A stretch of DNA of 64,000 nt from Leishmania mexicana MHOM/GT/2001/U1103 (taxonomy: Eukaryota; Euglenozoa; Kinetoplastea; Trypanosomatida; Trypanosomatidae). The stretch is taken from NCBI RefSeq assembly GCF_000234665.1, contig NC_018337.1, forward strand, positions 124,001-188,000. Direction: 5' to 3'. Numbering within the stretch: the first letter of the stretch is position 1; every line of letters begins with the position of its first letter. Shown in pieces: positions 20,429 to 31,400 of the stretch. Under the pieces are notes generated by a model, which saw only the letters and a program-made list of their open reading frames with translations, did no database searches and was not told the origin of the DNA. A program made the translations under genes and the position numbers.

Positions 20429-21467
20429 ATGGCACGTGGAGTATGCTGCACAGTGAACGTCGTCTGCGGCCTCGCGCTGATTCGCACGTTGCTGTTGCAC
20501 CATCCTCCCTTTCCGGCCTCTACATGGTTTCTCGCTTACAGACTGCCGTGCGAGCGCCACCGTAGCCTCGCTGCCCTCGTGCACTCGCGCGGTTGTCTGT
20601 TGGAGTGCTTGCGCACGTGTCACATCTTTCAGGGCAGATGCCTTTCCGCCCTCCCCCCTTCCCCACTCCAGCTCCATCCTCTACCCACCCTCGCGTCCGC
20701 CTCGTGCGCCTTTCACTGTTCAGCCTCCCCTCCCCCCTTGCGGCCTCTGACGCATATCTCCTCCCCGTTGTCCGCGCTCATTGTGGCCGCCGCCTTGGAA
20801 TGCGCCCCATTTGTGCATTCGTGTGCACGTGCACAGAGAGGCGCTTGCGCACGTGTGTGCAAGGGTGCTTGCGGCCTCTCGGACCTCCCTCTTCCTCCTC
20901 CTCCTGCTTCCTCTCAAGGGTGTGCTGGCTACAACGTACCCGAAAAGGCACAGCCTGTGGATGCTGCGCATGTGGCCCACTCGCGCCTTGAGCGTCGTTG
21001 CGATATCCAAATACTATCGATCTCCCTTCGCTCTTCCAGCGAAACCCCCTCAGCTGCCGCCACCACGCAAGGTCCGCAGACACTTCCTCATCCTCTCAAT
21101 CCTTGCACACTCCTTTTGTGGCACGCTGCATGGCATGCATAAGAGAGTAGCCGTGTAGCCCCACACCCCACCCCATCCGCGCGTACGACCCGCTCTGTAG
21201 ACCCTGTCCACGTATCCTCATGGCAGCGTCGTGTTTCTCCTCTGCACCACGACACACCACCTGCTAGACTCGGATCACCTCCCCCTCCCTACTGCCTGCA
21301 CCCTCTTCTCTGTCTCTCTACCATCGCGTCTGTACAACGCCGCGCACCACAACTCGTCATTTCGCCCACACCCGATCAACCATCCGCGCAGAGAGTTCAC
21401 GCGAACCTCCCTCTCCTTCCAGTCCATCTCCCACCCACCACCACCACCACCCCCCCTCACCGCAATC
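20429..21467. other. Intergenic region and leader of eS25
   Basis: It holds C/T tracts at about 20650-20740 and 21276-21330 and a (CCA)n run at about 21433-21450. A 237-codon open frame at 20429-21142 is Cys/Leu/Pro/Ser-rich UTR-like sequence and is not accepted as a gene. Confidence 0.55.
21276..21391 (+). promoter_or_regulatory. Candidate spliced-leader acceptor for eS25
   Basis: A C/T tract at 21276-21326 is followed, after about 60 bases without AG, by AG at 21390-21391, 76 bases before the ATG at 21468. Confidence 0.3.
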
Positions 21468-21830
21468 ATGCCGCCGAAGGCTGGTCAGACGAAGAAGGCC
21501 AAGATGGAGGCCGCCAACAAGGGCGCGAAGAAGACCACGAAGAAGTGGAGCAAGGGCCAGTCCCGCGAGGCTCTGCAGAACGCCGTGATGTTCGACAAGG
21601 AAACGTACGACAAGCTCCGCAGCGAGGTGCCCAAGTACAAGCTCATCACCCCGTCGATCATCTCCGACCGCCTCAAGATCGCCGTCTCCATCGCCGCCTC
21701 TGGCCTCAAGCAGTTGTGCCGCGAAAAGCTCATTCGCCTGGTGTCGTGCTCCAGCAAGACCCGCGTGTACACGCGCATCGTGCAGGCCGCCCCGGCCGAT
21801 GCGGCTGCCGCTGCTCCGGCTGCCGAGTAG
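21468..21830 (+). CDS. RPS25: 40S ribosomal protein S25 (eS25)
   Basis: The 120-residue protein has the family layout: a Lys-rich disordered N-terminus (about 1-35, MPPKAGQTKKAK, KKTTKKWSKGQ), then the winged-helix core with MFDKETYDKL, KYKLITPSIISDRLKI and GLKQLCREKLIRLVS, followed by VYTR. It ends in an Ala/Pro-rich tail. It is a component of the cytosolic small subunit head. Length fits the family (about 110-125). The long open frame upstream of the ATG is leader. Confidence 0.96.
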   Translation: MPPKAGQTKKAKMEAANKGAKKTTKKWSKGQSREALQNAVMFDKETYDKLRSEVPKYKLITPSIISDRLKIAVSIAASGLKQLCREKLIRLVSCSSKTRVYTRIVQAAPADAAAAAPAAE

Positions 21831-23290
21831 GAAAACATGAAAGCGAGCAAGTCAGCCAGCGCGATCGGGCATGAGTAGTGGAGGTGCATGGGTGTGGGAC
21901 GAAGGCGTGGGATGGGCAGAGGTGGAGAGGAGGGGCGGTGCGTGATGAGGTTGTACGCCGCCACGGCGCCGGTCCGCCTCAGCATCACCACCCACACCTC
22001 TCCATCCTCCATCGCATTTTCCCCCTCCCACGGACCGCCGCCATGCATGAAGACGCGTGCGTCTGAGTTTCCTCTCTCGCTCTCTCTGGGTGCCCTCTCC
22101 TTCTCCCCCCCCCCTTTCCCCCATCCCCGCGCTGCTCTCGAGTTGCGGGCAGCATGCGTTGCACGCGCGCAAATGTGGCGAGTCGCGCCGGGGGTGGGGG
22201 GAAGGGACGGGAGGGGGGAGGCAGAGCAACCGTGACCTTTCTTTCTTCTGAGTTCTTCTTTTATTTTAATGCTTTCATGATCATCTGCGTCTTGCCGAGG
22301 TGCGCCGCCGTGCCGTGATCGTTGTCCTCTCAGTCCCTCCTCCTCTCTCTGCCTCTACCCGTATCGCCCACTGCGATCATCGGAGTGGGGAGGAGGGGCG
22401 TGTGTGAGGGGCGTCGAAGGCATGTGCAAGACCCACGTCCACGTCGGGAGATGAGCCACTCAAACTCCAGAATAACATGATATACGCACCCGCAGGCATG
22501 TCGACCGCGCCGTATGGCATCATCCTTCCGGCCCTCCCTCCCCCCTCTTGCCTGGCCTGCCTGCCTTTCCACCCCACCTCTGTCGGCCGCTCGCGCCACC
22601 GCGATCCAGGTGCGCATGCAGGGCAAAGGCGCACACGCTGGATCGCCGTCGCCCGCATCGCTAGCGTGGCTCTGATGACATCACCTACGCATACCCCAAA
22701 CGGGAGAGGACGCATCGCTGACGGTCTTCCACGGCGCATGCACCTCGTGCGCACGGCAAACAGCACCACTGATGGCCCATCTATGGTTGCCCACTCTCGC
22801 TCCCCTCTTCCCATCTCCACACCCTCCTCCTCCGTCTCGACCCCTCACTTTTCTCAAGAGTTCAGAAGAGCTGTCGCGCACAAGCCCGGGAGCGGACAGT
22901 GACGAGTCGAACACTGTCGCGCTCAGCAGAACAGAAACATCGTTGTGCTTCCCTTTGTCTCCGCTGCGTGTTGCGTCGCACACGCATGCACCAGCAAGCA
23001 AGGTAAGTAGTCGTTCTTTCATGTTGACTAGGCCTCGTCTGGCGGCCGCCATCACAGTCCCACGTCTCCCTTCTCATCCTCCTCCCCCCCCCCTCCTCCT
23101 GCACTACACAGCAAGCGAACAGCGGAAAGCACAGCGCACACGTAGACATCGGCGCGAATACGAGGGACTAGAAGGCGAGATATCAGAGGGAGGAGGTCGT
23201 GCGCACGCATCCTTCCTCTGCTCGTGCCGTTTCTAGTCTCAGTGCTCTTGCGTTTGCTTTCGCTTGCTCGCCGACGACCTCTCTTCCTAT

Positions 23291-23298
<8 letters not shown>

Positions 23299-23329
<31 letters not shown>
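23299..23329. repeat. (GT)n microsatellite
   Basis: About 15 GT units lie in the 2.4 kb spacer before the 912-residue gene. Confidence 0.9.
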
Positions 23330-23330
<1 letters not shown>

Positions 23331-24218
23331 ACAGCGCATTGTGCACATCGGTTTACCTGCTTCTCCTCCCCTCCCTCTCTCTCCTTTACACACATTGTCC
23401 TTTGTCGCTGTCTCCCTGCAGCGGTGGCGGAGTTGTTTGGCTCTGTGATGTCCGGCGTGTGCCTCACGAGCGCAGCACGCGTTGCTTGAAACATTGGATT
23501 GGTTGGCGCGTCGTGTCTCCCTCTCTCTGTCTCTGTCTGTCTGTTGCTCATTTTCCATTCTTCTCACCTCAGCGCGCTCTGCCAACTCTGCAGTGGCAAG
23601 CAGCGTCGTCATTGGTGCCCTGCCCTTTCTTTCTCCCTGAGTCTTTTACCCCATCCCTTGTGCGTGGGCAGCGGCGTGTGCGTGTGTGTGTGTGTGTATG
23701 GAAGGGGTGCCCTGACTTGACGGACGCACCGACGCCAGACACGCAGCACTCCAGGCCACCAGCGTATATATATATATATGCATACGTGCATCTTCCCATT
23801 GTCCTTCTCCGACGTGCAGCGTAGCGTAGACGACCCTTTTCCTTCTCCTCGCGTTGTCTGCCGCTCCCGTTGTCCTCATCCGCTTGTTGGCGCTGTGCTG
23901 CTCCCATTCGATGTGCGCCTGATTTTGTTGTGTGGGGTTACCTACTTGAGTAGTCGTTTCGGGTGTGTCTCGAGGTCGGCACGTTCTTTGGGAGGCACCT
24001 TCCTCGAGCTTCTCTGTGCCCTCTGCTCTCGCATCGTCCTCCACCCCCCCACCCTTCCCTCCTGCTAACCTTTGGGCGATCTGTGGAAAGCAGCGAGACG
24101 GCCTCCACTCTCTCTATATCTCGGTGAACGCCTCTCAGGGGGAGGAGGGGCAGGGCTGCCGCCACCGTCCTCACGCGCAGCGTCCGTCTGCTTCGCTTGT
24201 GCGTGCGTGTGTATACTT

Positions 24219-24232
24219 GATCTCCTTTTCAG
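24219..24232 (+). promoter_or_regulatory. Candidate spliced-leader acceptor for the 912-residue gene
   Basis: A short T/C tract is followed by CAG ending at 24232, 46 bases before the ATG at 24279. Confidence 0.35.
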
Positions 24233-24278
24233 GGCTCGCCTTTCCCATCATCTGTCGAGGGGTACGCCGTTGTTGTTA

Positions 24279-27017
24279 ATGAGCACCGCCATGGATGTGC
24301 TGCCGATATCGTCGTCACCGTCGCACACGGAGGCACTGGTGCGCGCCGCAGCCACCATGGCAGGCGACTTGTGCCCCTCCCCCTCGGTGACAGCGACCGC
24401 CGTCACCACCACGGCATCCTTTGTCTCCCCGCGCACCCCAAAGAGTACACCGCCGCCCACGGCAAGCCGCTGTCTTGTTCGACCGCTCTTACGCCAGCGG
24501 CACCATAGCAGATCCGACGGGCCGCAGCACCAGCAACAGCAGTCCAGCTACGCCCCAAACCCGTCCTTGGTGACTCTGTGCGAGAGTGAGCGAGAGGGGG
24601 TCGGCGGCGTAGAGATACTCCTCGCGAAACAGCAGCGGCCCATGCGCGCCATTGTGTCCAGTCGATACCCCGGCACCGCGGCAGGTCAGCAAGACCGGCG
24701 GCAACGGCAAGAGGGCTCGGCGGAGACAGCCGTAGATGGCGGCGCCGCCGCCGAGAAGCTCGCGAGCGGCACGGCGAAGGAGAATGACGGAGCGGGTCAC
24801 AGCGGCAGCACCACCACCACTGGCGGCACCGCCGAGGGGGTTCGATGTATAGACATGCAACCCCTCTCAGACCACCACACCGCGGCGACCCCCAGCGGCG
24901 CTACACATGACCAAGAAGACAAGAGGCAGGTCACCACCTGCTCCATATCAATCAACTCGGCGCACCCCTGCGGCGAAGCCTTGGTCGCACCGCCGCCCGC
25001 TTCCTACTCCTCTAACCCGTCTGCCAGCACGGCGCACAACGGCAGCGCGTCGAGCAGCTTCTACGGCGCACCAGCAAGCTCCCCTCGAGCAGCCGGCGCC
25101 GGTAGAGGGCACGCAGCTGTTGCATCACTCTCCCCGCTTGCACTCCCCAGCGGCGCCCCCACATGCAATGGGAGCGGAAGCCACAGCGGCAGCAACACTG
25201 AAGCCAAGGTTGTCCCTCTGATGCTGCGCACTTGGCTTTCCACCCACACCATCGGCGAGGAGCTCGGCTCCCCGGCCACCTCGCGCTCCGCCTCGCGAAA
25301 CCTCGTGAGCGGGCCGTCCCTCACGGTGCTGCAGGCCCCTCTCAGGACACTGCCTCCCAGCGGCGCCACAAGCATGGGCAACGTCACCCCACTCAGCAGT
25401 AAGCGGGGCAGTACCCATCCTTCGTTCCTGCGCCCGCCAAACGTAACCCGCGTGAGCGGCGAGCAAGGCAGCCCAACGGACGGCATCGCACATGCCGTCA
25501 ACGGCCGAGTTTTATGCTCTCCGCACGGCGTGCGGCCGCCAGATCGTGGTGCCCGCCGCACCATCTTTCAGCGCGGCACCTCAAACCTCTCGCTGCCTGA
25601 GGCCTCTTCAAGCCGCGGCGCGCCGCCGCCGAGTGATCTCGGTGAGTGGTCCAGCGGTGCAGCCGTGAGAGAGGGCACCGCCTCGGCGCGGCCGCCGCCG
25701 CCGTCGATGCCGAAAGAGATGCACAGCTTCATCCTCAGCCAGTATCGCACCTTGCAGCGCGACGTCCTACCGCCCCCCGCTTCACCGCAGTCTGTGGACG
25801 CTGACGTGGCCTCGGTGGACTTCCAGCACATGAAGAGGGCGACGTGTTCGAAGCACTCCAAGGCAGCCAAGAAGGCGCTCAAGGCACAGGAGGAGGTGCG
25901 GCTGCGTGTCCTTCAGCAGCAGCACCACGACGTGGAGGTGATTCGAAATGGCGGCCGCGAGCATGTTGGGCAGAACATGAAAAGCAGCGTGGTGCTGGCC
26001 GGCTCTCTGTCGAAGCTTCGAGCGCGCACCCGCTCTAGCCTCGGCAGAAGCGCCGCCACGGCGCTCGGTGCGAGCCCGGCGACGTCCTTCATAATAGGCT
26101 CACTAGACGAGTGCAGCGTCACCGCCCTCTACTCCGGAGACGGCCCCGGTCGCGCAACTCCGGGAACGAATGGCACGGCGCAGTCGCCGACACCAGAGCG
26201 GGAGCGGGAAGCCTGGCACGCGTCCAAGGCCTTCATGGCATCGAATGCCCCTGCTGACGCACAGCGGCACGGGCGGCAGTCCCGCAGCGTCAACAAGAAT
26301 CGCATGAAAGGCGAGGAGATTGTCATGGCGATCGTCCTCGACAGCGAAGACGAGGAGGATGTCGATGCAGGCACCACGTCGAACGCGGAAATATGGAGGC
26401 GATCCCACGTCGACCAGTCGCACAGGAGCGCGCACGTGAGCTCCACGGACCTGGGCGAGTTGTCGATTGACACGGCAGCAAAGCGCGCTGGCGAGCGGCT
26501 TGTCTCCCAGCCGCAGCGCCGCAGAGGTGCAGCAGCTTCTGTGAGGTGTGCGGAGCGCGACGCGCACAGTGGCAGCAGCAGCAGCAGCCACGTGCGCAGC
26601 GCATCGTCCCCGTCCTCCGCGCTGCCGCGGGCATGCTTGTCCACACACTCACTTGGTGGCTCTCACCACCACTCCAATGCCACCACGACTCTGCTGGGGC
26701 ACAGCTCTTCGGGAAGCGACGACGACGAAGACGCGGAGGATGAGTGCTGCCACTGCTGCCCTTGCAAGCGCCCGAAGAACTTCTTTGCCCTCTGCCGCAC
26801 GAGTAGTCAGAGCGCCGCCTCGCTCGTGTGGCAAGGTGAGAAGCGAGCCGTGGCGCCCAGTGACAGTCAAGAGGAGAAGCCGTCGAGCACGGCCATGTCG
26901 CGCGCCAACCCCGACGGCAGCCAATTTGTGGTGGAGGACTTGGAGGACAGCGACGAGGATGAGCCGACGCTCTCCATGCAGAGCTTCCGCCGCGCTAACG
27001 TTCAACGCATACGATGA
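24279..27017 (+). CDS. Low-complexity protein with two SUMO-interaction-like motifs, 912 residues
   Basis: I do not recognise a family. The first ATG of the frame is at 24279 (MSTAMDVLPISSS). Most of the protein is Ser/Thr/Ala/Pro/Gly/His-rich and looks disordered. Only three places look constrained. A Lys-rich helix lies near residues 510-570 (KAAKKALKAQEEVRLRVL). A hydrophobic run followed by acid, IVLDSEDEED, lies at 685-694. A second such motif, FVVEDLEDSDEDE, lies at 883-895. Hydrophobic triplets followed by acidic/Ser stretches are the hallmark of SUMO-interaction motifs. Between them lies a Cys/His knot, CCHCCPC (823-829). A nuclear or SUMO-linked scaffold role is inference. Confidence 0.78.
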   Translation: MSTAMDVLPISSSPSHTEALVRAAATMAGDLCPSPSVTATAVTTTASFVSPRTPKSTPPPTASRCLVRPLLRQRHHSRSDGPQHQQQQSSYAPNPSLVTLCESEREGVGGVEILLAKQQRPMRAIVSSRYPGTAAGQQDRRQRQEGSAETAVDGGAAAEKLASGTAKENDGAGHSGSTTTTGGTAEGVRCIDMQPLSDHHTAATPSGATHDQEDKRQVTTCSISINSAHPCGEALVAPPPASYSSNPSASTAHNGSASSSFYGAPASSPRAAGAGRGHAAVASLSPLALPSGAPTCNGSGSHSGSNTEAKVVPLMLRTWLSTHTIGEELGSPATSRSASRNLVSGPSLTVLQAPLRTLPPSGATSMGNVTPLSSKRGSTHPSFLRPPNVTRVSGEQGSPTDGIAHAVNGRVLCSPHGVRPPDRGARRTIFQRGTSNLSLPEASSSRGAPPPSDLGEWSSGAAVREGTASARPPPPSMPKEMHSFILSQYRTLQRDVLPPPASPQSVDADVASVDFQHMKRATCSKHSKAAKKALKAQEEVRLRVLQQQHHDVEVIRNGGREHVGQNMKSSVVLAGSLSKLRARTRSSLGRSAATALGASPATSFIIGSLDECSVTALYSGDGPGRATPGTNGTAQSPTPEREREAWHASKAFMASNAPADAQRHGRQSRSVNKNRMKGEEIVMAIVLDSEDEEDVDAGTTSNAEIWRRSHVDQSHRSAHVSSTDLGELSIDTAAKRAGERLVSQPQRRRGAAASVRCAERDAHSGSSSSSHVRSASSPSSALPRACLSTHSLGGSHHHSNATTTLLGHSSSGSDDDEDAEDECCHCCPCKRPKNFFALCRTSSQSAASLVWQGEKRAVAPSDSQEEKPSSTAMSRANPDGSQFVVEDLEDSDEDEPTLSMQSFRRANVQRIR

Positions 27018-28490
27018 AAGGGCACGTGACGCCCACATGGCCCCACGTGCGTGTATCACTTTAGCCATCCGCTGTTACCTCCTGCGTGTGTGCTGACGGC
27101 GGATGTGCACGCGCGCTCCCTCGGCCCTCCTCGCCTCTCCCCCTCCCTTTGTCTCCTCTCGTGGTACTCCGATTGGTGTCTGTGCTGCCTTCGCTTTGGG
27201 CCCTTCGTTGGGTTTCCCTCTCCTGTCATGTTGCTTTACTCGGTGCGCAATGGACGTGTGCGCCTGCATCCATGCTTGTGCGCGCGTGTGCATGTGCGGG
27301 CATGGTGGGGAGAGGGGAGGGGTCTGCATGCGTGTCGGCTGTGGCGGTCTCCCCAGTCCGTCTTCTGGGTCGGCAGTGTGGATGCTTCTGTGGTCCGAGC
27401 CCCTGTAGCGTTGGATGCGCCCCGACATGTATTCCGTGGAAGAGTACGTCTGCGTATATGTGGTCGTGCTTCGTAGCAGCCTTGCCAACGCGAACGGACG
27501 AGGTGCGCAAGTGTGGGGAGGCGCACATTGGCGCGGTCGTATCTCTCTCAAGGCGCCCACGCTTTCTTGCACGGCACCTGACAGATTACGCCAAAGGAGG
27601 CAACCCCAAGGCACAGATCGTGCGAGGGACCAGCGGCTGTGTTGCGGTGAGCGCTTTGCATCACAGCTGAGCCTTCGGCGGGAGGCAACGCCTGTGGCTG
27701 AGGCGCAGAGGCCACGAAGCATAATCGAACGAAAACTTCGATCGAGAGCACGGCACGAGTGGCACAGATGACGCTCATGCACACCATCACATGCATCCGC
27801 CGCAGCGCGTCGACGAGCCCGCCGAACTTTGTTTCCTCTCTCCTCAGTAGACATGGGCCCTGCCTCTGCGCAGCGGCCCATGATTGTGTTGAACAGCGGC
27901 AAGGAAGCGCTGTCATGCGAGTCGCCACCGCATCACCGAGAGTCAAGCCTCGTCAAGCAGCTGTCTTCGAGCAGTCCTCAGCGAAAGGGGGGGGAAGAGA
28001 AGCTCCCTGCGACTCTCATGTTGCCCGTCATCCCATCTCCCCCCCCCCTCCACTACAGACCAGCGCGACGGCTTTGGGCTAGAATAGCCTCGCCATTCCC
28101 CCCACTCGCCTACTTGCCGACCTCTCCACCTCCCTCCTCCTCCTCTCCTCCACACCCTGCGCACACTTGCATGCACCGCCGCTGCAGTTAACGAGACATC
28201 ATAACATCCGCGAGGCGAGGGGAGACACACACACACGCACGCACACACACACACACACGCCCATCAAGCGTGACAGGCCTCATTCTCCCTGGCCCCCACT
28301 TCTCCTTCTCCATCCATCTCTGTGTCTCTGCTCGGTCCCTCTCGCCTACCATCCTCCCCACCACCACCCCTCCACCCCTTTGGCGGCCACTGCGCAACAG
28401 TGCCCGTCTGCCAGCCTGCGTCAGGAGTGGGTGCAGCACCGTGCTCCCAATTCCCCTACCTCAACCCCGCCCCACAGACAGCCCTTCGCC
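27018..28490. other. Intergenic region (1.5 kb) before the large membrane protein
   Basis: It holds a (CA)n run at about 28224-28259 and a long C/T-rich stretch at about 28281-28385. Open frames of 100-275 codons on both strands look like UTR noise. No gene is seen. Confidence 0.55.
28281..28400 (+). promoter_or_regulatory. Candidate spliced-leader acceptor for the large membrane protein
   Basis: A 100-base C/T-rich stretch is followed by CAG ending at 28400, 90 bases before the ATG at 28491. Confidence 0.35.
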
Positions 28491-31400
28491 ATGCGTGGCG
28501 CACACATACGCACGTGCGCGCGCCTCGCAGCGCTGGTGGGTCTCGCCGCCCTCTTCCTCCTCGCCACCCAAGGGCCTGTGGCAGCCGCTGTTGTTGTAAC
28601 GACCAACCCGATGCAGCCGCTGCTCGGCGTGCCATTCTTCGCTACCGGCTCGGACCTGAGCATAGGCAGCAGAATGTTCGCCTCCTCGGATGCGCGCTGC
28701 ACCAAGAGTGTCACGACTACGTGCTTAGTGAGGACCGAGGTGAGCGGCAGCAGCTTTAGGAATGGGACATGCATCTTCACGCTGACCGGTGCGGCGCTGG
28801 GAGTGACCCTGGACACCCCTCGGGCCTCTGTGCCACCTGCCCACTGGTGTGTCGGGAACCCTGGCTCCGCGCAGCGGGTGGCCCCGCTGCAGATGCACAA
28901 GATGGAGGTCGCGCCCGAATACGTCTTCAACGGCGTAGAATCCGCGCTGACGCTTGGCAGCGCTGTACCGGTGGGAACCACGTTGGGGTTTTACGCCGAC
29001 GGCCAATGCAAGTTTCTGCTCACTGGAGGCGGTCCTTTTGTGATAACCAACGAGCGCACGGTGAGGTTTACGATACTGCATCCCTCGTCTCCCATTCTCG
29101 TGTGCGCCTCCACCATCACGGTGAACGGATCCAAAACCGAAACAACGCTGGTCAACGCTGTGGCACTTGCAGCGCCCTACACGGTCGACCCCGCCACGGG
29201 TGTGCGCCACCAAACCGTGGTCGTGTCGAGCTCAACAGGACCCTACGCACAGTTTTACCTCTCCACCATGGCCCACTGCACGGACTCGCATCCAGCATAC
29301 CAAAGCACGACTGCCAGTGAAATGGCTATGAAAGTCAGCGTGACTCGGGGCGAGTACTTCTTCTGCGGCTCACGCGATTTTACTGAGAACGGACACTACA
29401 TCCCCGCCAGCAACAGATTCACCGTCTTGGAGTACGACGTGGTGCCGCACACGCTGTACGTGGACCAGACGACTGTCATGACCTTCGCGCTTGACGCAGC
29501 TCCGGTGCAGAGTACGCTCGAAGCAGTCCTCTCCACGTCCAATGACTGCAGCGCCGCCAGCAACTGGCAGGGCAGCTGGAGCAACCCGATGTGGTGGATA
29601 GCAAAGCACTCGGGTCCCTACTACGCCTGCGTGCGCAGGAAGCACGACGCCGCCACAGTCGGCTACACGAACATCATCATCGCGACGAATCCACCCACCG
29701 TTGCCCTCTCCCCCGCAGCCCCCGTGCGTGGTGTATCCATGCGCGCCACCCTCGCCCACGTCAATGCAACCAACGCCTTCTTCGTGGTCGGGCTTTTCGA
29801 CTCGCAGGATTGCACAACGCTGCTCGCGCGGGGCCTCGCCAGCCCGTCCACCAGCGCCACCGCCAGCCTCGCCGTGCCGCTCAGCGCCCGAGATATGTTG
29901 TACTTCTGCGTGTCGAACCCGCTGGACACCGAGCCCGCCGCGCAGGACGTATCCGTGCGCTTCCACCGGCTGCATGCGCTCAGTTCGCAGCCGTTCGCAC
30001 TGGAGTACGCACCGCTGCGCGTCGGCGCGCAGTCGACCATCACGCTGGACGGCACGGTGTTCCTGGCCAAGGGCACGACGGTGGCGCTGGTCCGCGCAGA
30101 CGCCCGCACGGAACCGTGCGGCGCCACCGACATCCCGACGTTCGACGTCTTGGGCGCCGCGTTCGCGCTAGGCCCCATCGCCTTTCCCGAGGCTGGCGAC
30201 TGGGACGTGTGCGTGGGTGAGCCCGGCGCCAACTACGTCGCCGTGCGCCGCGTCACCGTGTACGGCAAGGCGACCGTGGAGCCACCGGGCATCGTCGCCG
30301 GCGTCGAGGGCGCCATCGCCGTGAGCGGTCTTCCCCCGAACGCTCTCGTGTTCGTCACGAGCGCCGCTGAGTGCGACAATGAAGCGGCTGTTCTCGGCAG
30401 TGCCACCACCAGCGGCGAGGGCGCCGCCAAAATCACGCTCATGTATGGCAACGTTGGCACGCTGCTGCTGTGCTCCTACTACACGGCCACGGCGCCGCAG
30501 CCGGTGTTGCAGGCCGCGGGGAGTGTGCGCGCCGTCAACCCGCGCGTCGCGCCGGCGGTCGTGGCGCTCACGGAGCAGACAGACGACCCACAGGTGCTCC
30601 GCTTCGTGGCGCCTGGCGCGGCAGTGCTGAAGGGCCACGCCGCCTACCTGCTGCCCGGTGAGTCGGCGTGCCCAAGCGGCTCTAACGTCCCAGGCGCCGC
30701 CACCGCGCTGCCCGCGCTGCAGGTCGCTCCCGGCAGCGACACGCCGCACGCGACCCTTGAGCTCCGCGCCGCGATGGTCGGCACGCGCTACCTCGCCTGC
30801 GTCAACACCAACGGCCGCTTCGTCGCCGCCGGCAACGTCACCGTCGTGCTGTCCGCGCCACGCCTCGTAGCCGACCCCGCGCCGCTCGCCGCCGGGCTGC
30901 CCGCCAGCATCCACCTCCCCAGCACCTACACAAGCCCCGCACAAGTGGACACCTACGCCATCGTCCGCGGCGACGCCGACTGCACTGCCGACCTCAGTAC
31001 GCTCTCCGTGCTCGCCCGCGGCACCATCGACCCTCGAACCGGCGCCGCCACGCCCTTCCTCGTGCCACGAGACGCCGCGTCAGCTGTCCGTCTGCGCGTA
31101 TGCGTTGCGCCGCGGCACAGCCTCCTCGACGGCGCCGGCGACATCGGCTACGCCGCAGCCGGCGAGCTTGACGTGACCGCCTTTGCACCATTCAACACCT
31201 ACGCGCAGCTCCGGCGGCCCGCTAGCGACGTCAGCGGCTGGCCCGTGCACACCGCCGCCGCGCAGTACCTTGTGCGTTGCGGGACAGCCCCGGACGACTG
31301 CAGGACCGACACCACGTGCGTGGCAACCAGCAAGCGCTACAGCGTCGGCGGCGCCACGCAGGGCGACCTGGACGCGCCGCGCGGCAACTACCTGCTGTGC

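Larger units (their letters stand above)
21831..24278. other. Long intergenic region (2.4 kb), eS25 to 912-residue gene
   Basis: It holds C runs near 22103-22112, a (GT)n run at about 23299-23329, a shorter one at about 23680-23698, and a TA block at about 23764-23779. Many open frames cross it on both strands, all driven by microsatellite or pyrimidine bias (Cys/Val, Thr/His, Ser/Pro). I see no supported gene. Confidence 0.5.

Noticed and set aside
20429..21142. 237-codon open frame directly after the 269-residue gene
   Set aside because: Cys/Leu/Pro/Ser-rich with no domain or conserved-looking block; it lies in the 3' UTR position.
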